From assembly GCF_000607165.1 (NCBI RefSeq), contig NZ_JFZG01000004.1, positions 310,001 to 374,000 of the forward strand: a stretch of DNA of 64,000 nt, in the 5' to 3' direction. Below the pieces are notes generated by a model. The model was not told the DNA's origin. It ran no database searches and saw only the letters and a list, made by a program, of their open reading frames with translations. The translations under genes were made by a program, and so were the position numbers. Of the stretch, positions 20,449 through 29,140 are shown in pieces (the first letter of the stretch is position 1; every line of letters starts with the position of its first letter). This DNA comes from Ralstonia pickettii (GTDB taxonomy: Bacteria; Pseudomonadota; Gammaproteobacteria; Burkholderiales; Burkholderiaceae).

Positions 20449-21717
20449 TTAGCCGACGCGAACCTTGGGTCGCGTAAAGCGCCCGTACACCGCGTACAGG
20501 ACGAGCGTGGCCAGCAAGAGCAGGGCGCCCAGCGCGCAGGCCATGCCCCAGTTGATGGTGACGTTGGTGAAGTAGGCCACGTAATAGCTGACCATCTGAT
20601 CATTCGGGCCGCCCAGCAGCGCGGGCGTGATGTAGTAACCCAGCGCGAGGATGAACACCAGCAGCGCGCCGGCACCGATGCCCGGATACGTCTGCGGCAC
20701 ATACACGCGCCAGAACGCAGCAAACGGATGGCTGCCCAGCGACACCGCCGCGCGCTGGTACGTGGGCGGGATCGACTTCATCACGCTGTACAGCGGCAGA
20801 ATCATGAACGGCAGCAGGATGTGCGTCATAGAGATGTACACGCCCACGCGGTTGAACAGCAGCGCAAGCGGCTCCTTGATGATGCCGAGGTCCATCAGCC
20901 CGTGATTGATGAGGCCTTCGGTCTGCAGCAGCACGATCCACGCTGCCACGCGCACGAGGATGGACGTCCAGAACGGGATCAGCACCATCACCATGACCAG
21001 ATTGGCACGACGCTCCGGCAGCGAGGCGATCCAGTATGACAGCGGGTAGCCGAGCAGCAGGGCGAACACCGTCACCATTGCGCTGATGACGAAGGTGCGG
21101 ATGAACACCGTCACGTAGATCTGCTCGTCGGGGTCGGTTGCTTCGATATGGCCGAAGGCATCTTGCCGGTGGTCCAGCGCGGCCAGCAGGTAGAACGGCG
21201 ACGTGCGGCTGCTGTTCTTGGCGATGGCCTGCCAGTACGTGACATCGCCCCAGCGATCGTCGAGTTCGAGGAGCTTGGCGCGGGTCTGCGCAGGCGTCAG
21301 CGCCAATGGCTTGCCTTGGTCGTCAGCCAGCGGCATGGCCCGCGCCGTCTTGGCGACCAGCGAGCGGAAGCCCGGGATTTCAGTGTTGAGGCGGCGGGCC
21401 AGTGCCCCCATCGCTTCGCCTTCGCTCACGATCGTGAGGTCTGCGGCAAGCGCGGCGTAGGCGGCGTCGGCCGGCGGGCTCTTGCGGTCCCAGTCTTTCA
21501 GGGCGATGCCCGTCTTGGGCAGCGCATCGGCCACCTCGGGGTTCTGCACGGCGCGCGTGAGCAGGGCGCCGATCGGCACGACAAAGATGAGCAGCAGGAA
21601 GATGGCGAGCGGCGCCACCAGCGCCAGCGCCATGGCACGCCTGCGCGCCTCAGCGCTCTTCAATTCGCGTTTGAGTTTGGCCGTCGAATCAGGAACCGAT
21701 TCAGCCGCGATCGTCAT
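20449..21717 (-). CDS. ABC transporter permease, spermidine/putrescine type (PotB/PotH-like), with large periplasmic insertion
   Basis: A 422-residue permease. The first membrane segment is at residues 29-53; five or more follow from about 205. Between them lies an insertion of about 150 residues, predicted periplasmic, which is absent from the roughly 275-residue E. coli PotB. The C-terminal half has the usual EAA loop (YQRAAVSLGSHPFAAFWRVYVPQ). The ATG at 21717 is used; a TTG nine bases earlier is in frame. Other proteobacterial members of this group also exceed 400 residues, so the insertion is probably a subfamily trait. Confidence 0.88.
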   Translation of the reverse strand: MTIAAESVPDSTAKLKRELKSAEARRRAMALALVAPLAIFLLLIFVVPIGALLTRAVQNPEVADALPKTGIALKDWDRKSPPADAAYAALAADLTIVSEGEAMGALARRLNTEIPGFRSLVAKTARAMPLADDQGKPLALTPAQTRAKLLELDDRWGDVTYWQAIAKNSSRTSPFYLLAALDHRQDAFGHIEATDPDEQIYVTVFIRTFVISAMVTVFALLLGYPLSYWIASLPERRANLVMVMVLIPFWTSILVRVAAWIVLLQTEGLINHGLMDLGIIKEPLALLFNRVGVYISMTHILLPFMILPLYSVMKSIPPTYQRAAVSLGSHPFAAFWRVYVPQTYPGIGAGALLVFILALGYYITPALLGGPNDQMVSYYVAYFTNVTINWGMACALGALLLLATLVLYAVYGRFTRPKVRVG

Positions 21718-21820
21718 GGTGTTCAATGCTGCCTCGCCATCGCTACGGGAATTCGTCCGGCGGATGCCTTGCCATGGGGCGAGGGCATCCGCGCGGTCAC
21801 TGCGTTACACCGCTATGCGG

Positions 21821-22861
21821 TTACTTCGAAGCCCACGAGGCGAAGCGCTGTTCCAGCTCGTCGCCGTGGTCAGTCCAGAACTGCAGGTTCTGCAGCACAG
21901 CGTTCTTCGCGTTCTCCGGCGAGTTCGGCATGTTCGCCTGCGTCTTCGCGTCGAGCGCCTTGATGGCCGCTACGTTGGCCGGGCCGTAGGCGATGTGCTT
22001 GGCGTACTCCTGCTGCGGTTTCTGCGACAGCGTGTAGGCGATGTACTGTTCGGCCAGCGCCTTGTTGGGCGTGCCTTTGGGGATGGCCCAGTAGTCCAGG
22101 TCGTAGATGCTGCCGTTCCAGACCACCTTCAGGTTCTTGCCTTCGCGCTGCGCGGCGTCGATGCGGCCGTTGAACGCGGTGGACATCACCACGTCACCCG
22201 CCACCAGGAATTGCGGCGGCTGCGCACCGGCTTCCCACCACTGGATGTTCGCCTTGAGCTGGTCGAGCTTCTTGAACGCGCGGTTCTGGCCGTCCTTGGT
22301 GGCGAGCACCTTGTACACGTCCTTGACCGGCACGCCGTCGGCCATCAATGCGAATTCCAGGTTGCCGCGTGCACCCTTGCGCATGCCGCGCTTGCCCGGG
22401 AATTTCTTCACGTCCCAGAAATCGGCCCAGCCGGTCGGGGCGGTCTTGAGCTTGTCGGCGTTGTACGCCATCGCGGTCGACCACACGAAGAAGCCCACGC
22501 CGCAGGTGCTCGGCGACTCGGGGATCAGATCGCTCTTCTTGGCGATCTTGCTCCAGTCGAGCTTCTCGAACAGGCCTTCATCACAGCCTCGGCCGATGTC
22601 GCCCGATTCGACTTCCACCACGTCCCAGTTGACGTGCTTGGCTTCGACCATGGCCTTGATCTTGGCCTGCTCGCCGTTGTACTCGACCACGGTGACCTTG
22701 TTGCCGGTCTGCGCCTCGAACGGCTTGTTGAAGGCGGCCTTCTGTGCGTCGCCATTGGCTCCGCCGAAGTTGACGACGGTGAGTTCGGCCGCGTGCGCGC
22801 CGAATGCAATGGCGAACGCGCCGGCAAATACGGAGAGACGCGTCTTTGCGATGTGTTTCAT
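21821..22861 (-). CDS. Periplasmic polyamine-type ABC substrate-binding protein (PotD/PotF-like)
   Basis: A 346-residue solute-binding protein of family 1 with a clear signal peptide (MKHIAKTRLSVFAGAFAIAF, cleavage after AHA). The mature N-terminus ELTVVNFGGANGDAQ is characteristic of PotD/PotF-related proteins. GAGGAG lies seven bases before the ATG at 22861. It sits between the ATPase gene and the two permease genes in one operon. Polyamine is the family default; other small cationic or amino-acid ligands are possible. Confidence 0.9.
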   Translation of the reverse strand: MKHIAKTRLSVFAGAFAIAFGAHAAELTVVNFGGANGDAQKAAFNKPFEAQTGNKVTVVEYNGEQAKIKAMVEAKHVNWDVVEVESGDIGRGCDEGLFEKLDWSKIAKKSDLIPESPSTCGVGFFVWSTAMAYNADKLKTAPTGWADFWDVKKFPGKRGMRKGARGNLEFALMADGVPVKDVYKVLATKDGQNRAFKKLDQLKANIQWWEAGAQPPQFLVAGDVVMSTAFNGRIDAAQREGKNLKVVWNGSIYDLDYWAIPKGTPNKALAEQYIAYTLSQKPQQEYAKHIAYGPANVAAIKALDAKTQANMPNSPENAKNAVLQNLQFWTDHGDELEQRFASWASK

Positions 22862-22941
22862 CTTGGCTCCTCTTTTTGGTGTGTGGGTACAACGTATGGT
22901 GGTGACATGCGGGCGGGGATGCCCGCATGGGTCATGCAAGG

Positions 22942-24030
22942 TCATGCAAAAACGCGCAGGTGTTCCGGTGCGAATTCGAGTTGGATCGGCGCGCCCGGCG
23001 CAAAGCCTTCGAGCGCGCGCGTGCCCAGCGGCACCTTCACGAAACATTCAGGCTGATCAGGCAGGGCGCAGCGCATGCGCACGTGGTCGCCAAAGTAGAC
23101 GAGGCCGCGTGTCTGGCCCTGCAACGCATTGCCGGCAGCGGAAGCGCCCTCAGCCAGGCGCATGCGCTCGGGGCGGATGCAGCCGGTGGCGGTGGCCCCC
23201 ACATTGGCGCCGGCGATATTGCGGCCCATGATGCGGGCGCCGTCGTTGAGCTGCAGCTCGCAGTAGTCGCCTTCGACGCGGGTGACGGTGCCGCGCAGCG
23301 TGTTGCTGTCGCCGATGAAGTTGGCGACGAACTCGTTGCAAGGGCGTTCATAGAGGCTATCTACCGTGTCAAGCTGCTGCACGATGCCCTTGTCGAAGAC
23401 GGCCACGCGGTCGGACATGGTGAGCGCCTCGCCCTGGTCGTGCGTCACGTAGACGAAGGTCACACCGAGCTTTTCGTGCAGGGATTTCAGCTCGTACTGC
23501 ATGTGTTCACGCAGTTGCTTGTCGAGTGCGCCCAGTGGTTCGTCCATCAGCACGAGCTTGGGCTCGAACACCAGCGCGCGGGCCAGCGCAATGCGCTGCT
23601 GCTGGCCGCCCGAGAGCTGTGCCGGGTAACGCTTGGCAAAGCCCTCCATGCGGACCATCTGCAGGGCCTTGTGCACGCGGTCTGCACGCTCGCTAGCGGG
23701 GATCTTGCGCACGGTCAGCGGGTATTCCACGTTCTGCGCCACCGTCAGGTGCGGAAACAGCGCGTAGTTCTGGAACACCATGCCGATGTTGCGCTTGTGT
23801 GGCGGCACGTTGTTGAGCAGGGCGCCTTCCAGGCGGATCTCACCGCCGGTCGGAAATTCAAACCCAGCCAACATCATCAGGCAGGTGGTCTTGCCCGAGC
23901 CGGAGGGGCCGAGCAAAGTCAGAAACTCGCCTTGGTAGATGTCCAGGTCCAGATGCTTGACCACGAGGGTCTCGCCGTCATACGTCTTGCGTACACCGCG
24001 AAAGCTGACGATCACGTCGTCGGTCTTCAT
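22942..24030 (-). CDS. ABC transporter ATP-binding protein, PotA/PotG-like
   Basis: A 362-residue ATPase, first gene of the polyamine-type operon. Walker A is GPSGSGKTT (about residue 41), the signature LSGGQQQRIALARAL, Walker B LVLMDEPLGALD, followed by VTHDQGEAL. The C-terminal about 110 residues form a TOBE domain (GNALQGQTRGLVYFGDHVRMR), typical of sugar/polyamine/iron importers. It energises the permease pair encoded downstream. Confidence 0.93.
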   Translation of the reverse strand: MKTDDVIVSFRGVRKTYDGETLVVKHLDLDIYQGEFLTLLGPSGSGKTTCLMMLAGFEFPTGGEIRLEGALLNNVPPHKRNIGMVFQNYALFPHLTVAQNVEYPLTVRKIPASERADRVHKALQMVRMEGFAKRYPAQLSGGQQQRIALARALVFEPKLVLMDEPLGALDKQLREHMQYELKSLHEKLGVTFVYVTHDQGEALTMSDRVAVFDKGIVQQLDTVDSLYERPCNEFVANFIGDSNTLRGTVTRVEGDYCELQLNDGARIMGRNIAGANVGATATGCIRPERMRLAEGASAAGNALQGQTRGLVYFGDHVRMRCALPDQPECFVKVPLGTRALEGFAPGAPIQLEFAPEHLRVFA

Positions 24031-24469
24031 TACTGCCTCCTGCCGTTCTCCGATCCATTCGGGTCGGTCAACATGCCGTGTTGTGACGAATTGTTGATGG
24101 ACTATAGCGGCTCATTGTTCTGCAAAGTGGACCCAATCCTGGTTATTTGATGGAGCCATTTTTGGCGACACCTCGGGCGCGGCCTACGGGCGTGCGGCCC
24201 GTGGCACCACAATAGGGAAAACCCCGGATGCCTTGCCCGAGCAAGCTCGGCGGTCGATCGTGCGGTGGTGGCGATGTGTTTGAGTTTAGGTCGTATGCCA
24301 GCCCACGTGCGGCGGGCATAACAGAGCGCGGATGGAACCAATTTCGGCGGAACAGCGGGCCGTGCAGGCTGCGTGGAAATGGTGCGCCGCGTTGTCACGC
24401 AAACGGTGCACGGCGTTGGGCGATGTGCGGAGCCCTGCGAAGACAATGTTGTCGTGCAGCAACCCGCGT
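24031..24469. other. Gene-free stretch between the polyamine-type operon and the sensor kinase gene
   Basis: No convincing gene in 439 bases. On the minus strand TATAGT at 24106-24101 is a possible -10 for the ABC operon, but no acceptable -35 was found. No stem-and-T terminator or repeat was recognised. Confidence 0.4.
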
Positions 24470-25888
24470 TCAGGTAGTCGTGTCTTCAGCCAATGCCAGG
24501 GCCAGGTAGACGCTTACGGTCAGTCCTCCACCGGGCGTTTCCGACAGCGCTACCGTGCCGCCGTGCAGGAGCGCGATCTCGCGGACGATTGCCAGACCCA
24601 AGCCGCTGCCGTCGTGGCCTTCCGATGCCGCACCGCGATAGAAACGGCCGAATACCGCATCGCGCTCAGGCACCGCAATGCCAGGGCCATCGTCTTCCAC
24701 TTGCAGCACGGCCTGCTCGCCGAGCATCGCCATCGCCAGACGCTTGACCCGCAGCGTGACGCGCGCCCCGTTTCCCGCGTAGAGGATGGCGTTGTCGAGC
24801 AGGTTGCCGATCAGTTCTTGCAGCCATTGCGGCTCGCCGGCCACCGTCACCGGTTCGCCTTCAAAGCCGAGGTCGACGCCGGATTTGCGCGCAACGGGCG
24901 CCAGTTCCAGCGCGACATCCGCGGCCAGGGTGTCGAGGCGCAGCGGCTGGAGTTGCGGTGCGTAGCCGCTGTCGGTCTCCAGGCGGGAGAGCGACAGCAG
25001 TTGCTGCACGCCCCGCGCAGCCTCTCGCACGGTGCCGTGCAGCGGCTCAAGATGGCGGCGGATGCGGTCTCCATCGGGTTCGCGCAGGGCGAGTTCGGAT
25101 TGCGCCTGGATCACGGCCAGCGGCGTCTTCAATTGATGTGCGGCATCGGCAAAGAAGCGCTTGCGGGCTTGCACCATGTGCAGCAGGCGCGCCACATACT
25201 GATTGATGGCCTCGACCAGCGGAGCGACTTCTGCCGGCAAGCCCTGCTGCGGCAGCGGGGCAAGCTCATCGGTGCCGCGTCCGGCGACGGTTTCGCTCAG
25301 CTGGCGCAGGGGCCGCAGACCCCGCCTGATGCCCAACCAGACGATGCCGACCGCCAGCACCACCAGCAGGCCCTCCTGCTGCAATGAGCCCGCCAGGATC
25401 TCGTGCGCCAGCGCCTCGCGGGGCTCCAGGGTCTCGCCCACCAACAGCCACACGAGCTGGATCTGCGTCGACTGGGTATCGCGCACCGGCACGGCCTGCG
25501 CGGCCAGGCGCACGGGCATGCCCTGGAACTGGCTGTCGTAAAAAACCGAGCGATAGGGCGCCGGCCGCCGCCCTGTGGGCATGGGCAGGTCGTCGTAACC
25601 GGTCAGCGTCTTGCCGTTGGCATCGGTCAGGCGATAGAAGACGCTGCTGCCGGTTTCCGATTGGAGAACGTCCAGCGCGAGGTAGGGCAAATCGATGGCG
25701 AACTGCTTGTCGCGAAGGCGCACGCCCTCGCGCATGGCCTTGAGCGACGCTTCGAGCGTACGGTCGAACGCGGCGTTTGCAGCCGTCATGGCCCGCGCAT
25801 ACGTGAGCCAGGCGTCGAGCGCGAGCAGCCCCATCAGAGGGAGCAGCAACCAGAACGAAAGCTGCCGGCGCAGGGTGGGCAGACTCAT
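24470..25888 (-). CDS. Sensor histidine kinase (TctE/QseC-like)
   Basis: A 472-residue inner-membrane sensor. Two membrane segments (about 11-30 and 170-187) flank a periplasmic sensor domain. A HAMP-like linker follows, then the phospho-acceptor motif DAAHQLKTPLAV (His251). The ATP-binding domain shows the N box NLLDNAILYAG, DDGPGIAVPERD and GSGLGLAIVREI. The start codon overlaps the regulator stop as ATGA, so the two are translationally coupled. In the related TctDE pair the signal is a tricarboxylate and the target a transport gene; here the divergent gene is a porin. Confidence 0.93.
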   Translation of the reverse strand: MSLPTLRRQLSFWLLLPLMGLLALDAWLTYARAMTAANAAFDRTLEASLKAMREGVRLRDKQFAIDLPYLALDVLQSETGSSVFYRLTDANGKTLTGYDDLPMPTGRRPAPYRSVFYDSQFQGMPVRLAAQAVPVRDTQSTQIQLVWLLVGETLEPREALAHEILAGSLQQEGLLVVLAVGIVWLGIRRGLRPLRQLSETVAGRGTDELAPLPQQGLPAEVAPLVEAINQYVARLLHMVQARKRFFADAAHQLKTPLAVIQAQSELALREPDGDRIRRHLEPLHGTVREAARGVQQLLSLSRLETDSGYAPQLQPLRLDTLAADVALELAPVARKSGVDLGFEGEPVTVAGEPQWLQELIGNLLDNAILYAGNGARVTLRVKRLAMAMLGEQAVLQVEDDGPGIAVPERDAVFGRFYRGAASEGHDGSGLGLAIVREIALLHGGTVALSETPGGGLTVSVYLALALAEDTTT

Positions 25889-26577
25889 CGGCCTGCGTTC
25901 GCCGGTGTGCTGGGCGTGGCTTCCAGCAGATACCCGAGCCCGCGCAGCATGACGATGGCCACACCGCTGCCGTCGAGTTTCTTGCGCAGGCGGTGCACGT
26001 AGATCTCGATGGCATCGGCGTTGACCGATTCGTTGATGCTGAAGATCTTTTCCGAGATGGCGGCTTTGTTGACGGCGCGGCCATCGCGCAGCATCAGCAC
26101 TTCCAGTACGGCGCGCTCGCGGCCGGTCAGGGCGAGCAGTTCGCCGTGAAGCGTGAAGGCGCCGCTGATGCCGTCGTAGTGCAGCGGCCCACATTGCAAC
26201 TGCGTGCTCTCGTGGCCGTGGCTGCGCCGGATGAGCGCACGGGCGCGGGCCTCCACTTCGGTCAGGTCGAACGGCTTCGCAAGGTAATCGTCAGCCCCGA
26301 GGTTCAGGCCGCGCACGCGTTCTTCCACGGCGCCATGTGCGGTCAGGATCATCACCGGCAGCGGGTTCTTGCGCGCGCGCAGGCGGCGCAGCACTTCCAA
26401 CCCATCCATGCGCGGCAGGCCAATGTCGAGAATGGCGAGCGCGTAGTCCTGCGTGGTGAGCAGCAAGTCAGCCGCATGGCCGTCATGCACGCAATCGACG
26501 GTGAAGCCGGCCTGGCTCAGGGCTTCTTCCAGCGTGCTGGCCAGCTTCAGGTTGTCTTCCACCAACAGGATGCGCAT
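25885..26577 (-). CDS. OmpR-family response regulator (TctD/QseB-like)
   Basis: A 230-residue regulator with an N-terminal receiver domain and a C-terminal winged helix. The receiver has the acidic pair ED at residues 7-8, the phospho-acceptor Asp51 in LAILDIGLPRMDG and the conserved Lys in LAKPFDLTE. The winged helix has LTGRERAVLEVL and AIEIYVHRLRKKL. It is the first gene of the pair and divergent from the porin gene. A direct repeat fitting OmpR-type binding lies in the shared intergenic region. Confidence 0.94.
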   Translation of the reverse strand: MRILLVEDNLKLASTLEEALSQAGFTVDCVHDGHAADLLLTTQDYALAILDIGLPRMDGLEVLRRLRARKNPLPVMILTAHGAVEERVRGLNLGADDYLAKPFDLTEVEARARALIRRSHGHESTQLQCGPLHYDGISGAFTLHGELLALTGRERAVLEVLMLRDGRAVNKAAISEKIFSINESVNADAIEIYVHRLRKKLDGSGVAIVMLRGLGYLLEATPSTPANAGR

Positions 26578-26687
26578 ATCGGACGTCTCTCAATCAGCCG
26601 CAGAGGAATACAGACATCGCCGCATGTTTTGAAGCTAGGGAAACCCCCGAGAACGCCGCGACACACACCGGCAATTTCCCGCCAATC

Positions 26688-26705
26688 GAAAGTGAACTGA
26701 AAGTG
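26688..26705. promoter_or_regulatory. Candidate response-regulator box: GAAAGTG direct repeat, 11-bp period
   Basis: GAAAGTG at 26688 and again at 26699. An 11-bp spaced direct repeat is what OmpR-family dimers typically bind. It lies 79 bp upstream of the porin ATG and 110 bp from the regulator start. Confidence 0.5.
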
Positions 26706-26783
26706 CGCCCCTCATACGATCCGTCCCGCCCAAAGCCCTGTGAATGGGGCTTTTGCGCAAGGACAACGAATAAGGGAGACCTG

Positions 26784-27857
26784 ATGAACAAGACTTCGAT
26801 GGCGCTGGCAGTGGTTGCGCTTGTCACCGCCACCACGGCCGGCACGGCCGCCGCTCAATCCTCCAACGTGACCCTGTACGGGATCATGGATTCGGGTATC
26901 GAGTATGTGAACCACGCTGGCCCGAACGGCGGCAGCGCCACGCGCCTCGTCTCGGGCGGCAAGAACACGTCGCGCTGGGGCATGCGCGGCACCGAGGATC
27001 TGGGCGGCGGCCTGAAGGCCGTGTTCAACCTGGAAAGCGGCATCGCCATCGACACCGGCAAGCTCGACACCGACAACACGCTGTTCGACCGCCGCGCCGT
27101 GGTCGGTCTGGCTGGCGGCTTCGGGCAGGTGGTGGCAGGCCGCACGTTCACCACCACGTACGACTTCATGCTGCCGTACGACCCGATGGGCTACGCGCCG
27201 AACTACTCGTGGGCCACGTCGTCCACGGCCACGGGCGATCGCAAGGACGGCCTGTTTTCGCGCGCTTCCAACGCCGTGCGCTACGACGGCACCTTTGGTG
27301 GCCTGAAGCTTGGCGCCACCGTGGGCTTTGGCGAGGCAGCCGGCAACTTCAAGAGCAGCTCCAAGTACGACCTGGGCGTCGGCTACAGCGTGGGCGGCTT
27401 CTCGGCTGCAGTCACGTGGGATCGTCAGAACGGCGCAGGCACGAGCACCACGCCGGCAGATACAACCGATTACATCCAGGGCATACACGCCGGCGCCAGC
27501 TACGACTTCGGCGCGCTCAAGCTCTTCGCGGGCTATCGCAACTACAAGCGCGCCTTCACGACGGCGGCCGCCAGCCTGCGCAGCGATATGTACTGGGCGG
27601 GCGCCAGCTACGACGTGACGCCGGCCTTCACGCTGTACGGCGCGGTGTACAAGCAGAACATCAAGGACGGCACGGATGCCGATCCGATCCTGTTCTCGGT
27701 GCGCGGCCAGTACGCGCTGTCCAAGCGCACCACGGCATACCTGTCTGCCGGTTATGCCAAGGCCAAGAACGGCCAGAACGTAAGCCTGTCGCGCGACGTG
27801 ATCGGCTACGCCAACAACCAGGTTGGCGTGACGATGGGCCTGCAGCACCGCTTCTGA
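26784..27857 (+). CDS. Gram-negative outer-membrane porin (Burkholderiales type)
   Basis: A 357-residue trimeric general porin. Signal peptide MNKTSMALAVVALVTATTAG ends at AAAQ, and the mature protein starts SSNVTLYGIMDSGIEYVNHAG, the hallmark of betaproteobacterial porins. GSRWGMRGTEDLGGGLKA-type sequence is present as TSRWGMRGTEDLGGG. The C-terminus ends VGVTMGLQHRF with the terminal Phe needed for Bam insertion. AAGGGAG lies six bases before the ATG. A terminator follows 30 bases downstream. Probably regulated by the adjacent two-component pair. Confidence 0.96.
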   Translation: MNKTSMALAVVALVTATTAGTAAAQSSNVTLYGIMDSGIEYVNHAGPNGGSATRLVSGGKNTSRWGMRGTEDLGGGLKAVFNLESGIAIDTGKLDTDNTLFDRRAVVGLAGGFGQVVAGRTFTTTYDFMLPYDPMGYAPNYSWATSSTATGDRKDGLFSRASNAVRYDGTFGGLKLGATVGFGEAAGNFKSSSKYDLGVGYSVGGFSAAVTWDRQNGAGTSTTPADTTDYIQGIHAGASYDFGALKLFAGYRNYKRAFTTAAASLRSDMYWAGASYDVTPAFTLYGAVYKQNIKDGTDADPILFSVRGQYALSKRTTAYLSAGYAKAKNGQNVSLSRDVIGYANNQVGVTMGLQHRF

Positions 27858-27884
27858 TCGGCCGATCGACCGATCGCTATAACG

Positions 27885-27914
27885 AACACGGGCACCTTCG
27901 GGTGCCCGTTTTGT
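27885..27914 (+). terminator. Rho-independent terminator after the porin gene
   Basis: ACGGGCACC-TTCG-GGTGCCCGT followed by TTTTGTT. The same stem and loop occur in the opposite orientation at 38311-38342, at the other side of the T6SS island. Confidence 0.9.
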
Positions 27915-27941
27915 TGGATCGGCGTGCAGTTCAGCAGGCCA

Positions 27942-29042
27942 TCAGTCGAGCGCCGGGCGGGATTTCAGCATCCGCCGCACGTCTTTGAAATCGTCAAAGG
28001 CGGCAAGATCCTGCTCGATATTGCGAACATCTTGGCGGAGCGCAGCGATGTCGATGTCGAGCTTTTGCAGGATGGCGTCCGGCGGCAGCGCCCCGAACCG
28101 CTGATAGCCGTACGTGTGCCGAAACCTCGTCTCGACACGATGGATTTGCCGGTCCAGCTCGCGCACCTGGTCTTTCAGGATCTGGTTGTAATGCGTCAGC
28201 CGCGCTTCGCTGATGTGGTTGATTGAGCGCTGATCGATGTGCTCAAGCTCAAGCTGCAACTCCAGCAGTTGCAGCAGGTTGTTCTTGTCGTAGGCCTCAT
28301 TGACGCGCTGCATGAGCCGTGTCTTCCGCTCCCGCTCCTGCGGATCAGTTTCGCGGTCGGGGTGCAGGGCGCTGGCGAGTTTGCGGTAGACCTCGCGAAT
28401 GGACAGGCTGATCTGCGCCTGTTCGTCTTCTTCCCGTGCTTCTGCGGCCAGTTGCTTGGGAGACTTCTTCCGGGCGGCCCGGCGGGCTTCGCGCTTATTT
28501 GCTGCGGCGGCTTTTTTCTCGGCCCGTTGCTCGATGTGCGCGCGGGCGCGTTGCAGGAGTGCCTCCTCTGAATCGACATCCGTGTCGTCGCCCAGGTCGA
28601 CACCGAGGGCTGCTTCCAGCCTTGACTTCATCACTGCCGCTTGCCGCGCGGCTTCCCGGTCGTAATCCGTGCCGCTGTACTTGTTGTAAAGCGCCTTCAG
28701 GCTCGGGTCTTCGTCAATCAGATCTGTCGTCAGCTCGACGATGAGGGCGGATATCTTGCGGCGCTCGGCTTTGGTAAAGGCGTCGTGCTCATAGACCTGA
28801 TCGAGGCTGCGGACGAGGCGGATCTGCAATGCGATGCGGCTGCGCTCCAGCGGCAAGAACTCGCCTGCATATCGGCCCTGGAACTGAACGGTGGCAGTCT
28901 CCCAATCCGCCAGCCGCTTGCGCCGATTCTCAATTTGCTTGATCAGCGCGTTGAATGCTCTCTGGCCTTTTGTCAGCGTCGGCGAGTCGTCCGGGTGCTG
29001 ATGGGGCGCGATGCTGATGGCAGGGCGGTGGGCCTTGGTCAT
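27942..29042 (-). CDS. J-domain-like protein of unknown function at the end of the T6SS island
   Basis: A 366-residue, highly charged, mostly helical cytoplasmic protein. A J-domain-like segment is seen near residues 220-270: SIREVYRKLASALHPDRETD with the HPD tripeptide, then NEAYDKNNLLQLL. This is the DnaJ-type contact for Hsp70. A Lys/Arg/Ala-rich basic stretch (about 175-205) lies before it, and long helices after it. No Zn finger or Gly/Phe region is present, so it is not a general DnaJ. The ATG at 29042 is preferred; a GTG at 29096 is in frame. It is 98 bases downstream of the TssL-like gene on the same strand, but a functional link to secretion is only positional. Confidence 0.7.
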   Translation of the reverse strand: MTKAHRPAISIAPHQHPDDSPTLTKGQRAFNALIKQIENRRKRLADWETATVQFQGRYAGEFLPLERSRIALQIRLVRSLDQVYEHDAFTKAERRKISALIVELTTDLIDEDPSLKALYNKYSGTDYDREAARQAAVMKSRLEAALGVDLGDDTDVDSEEALLQRARAHIEQRAEKKAAAANKREARRAARKKSPKQLAAEAREEDEQAQISLSIREVYRKLASALHPDRETDPQERERKTRLMQRVNEAYDKNNLLQLLELQLELEHIDQRSINHISEARLTHYNQILKDQVRELDRQIHRVETRFRHTYGYQRFGALPPDAILQKLDIDIAALRQDVRNIEQDLAAFDDFKDVRRMLKSRPALD

Positions 29043-29140
29043 GGCGGGGTGTTCGAACAGCGAAAGACGTAACGGTTGAGGGTGAATTTTACCCACGCGA
29101 CGTCGCCCCCCCCGGGGCTGCTTGTATGCCCCCCGAATGG

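Noticed and set aside
24095-24130. Sigma-70 promoter for the polyamine-type operon
   Set aside because: TATAGT fits a -10, but no -35 of reasonable quality was found at 16-18 bp.
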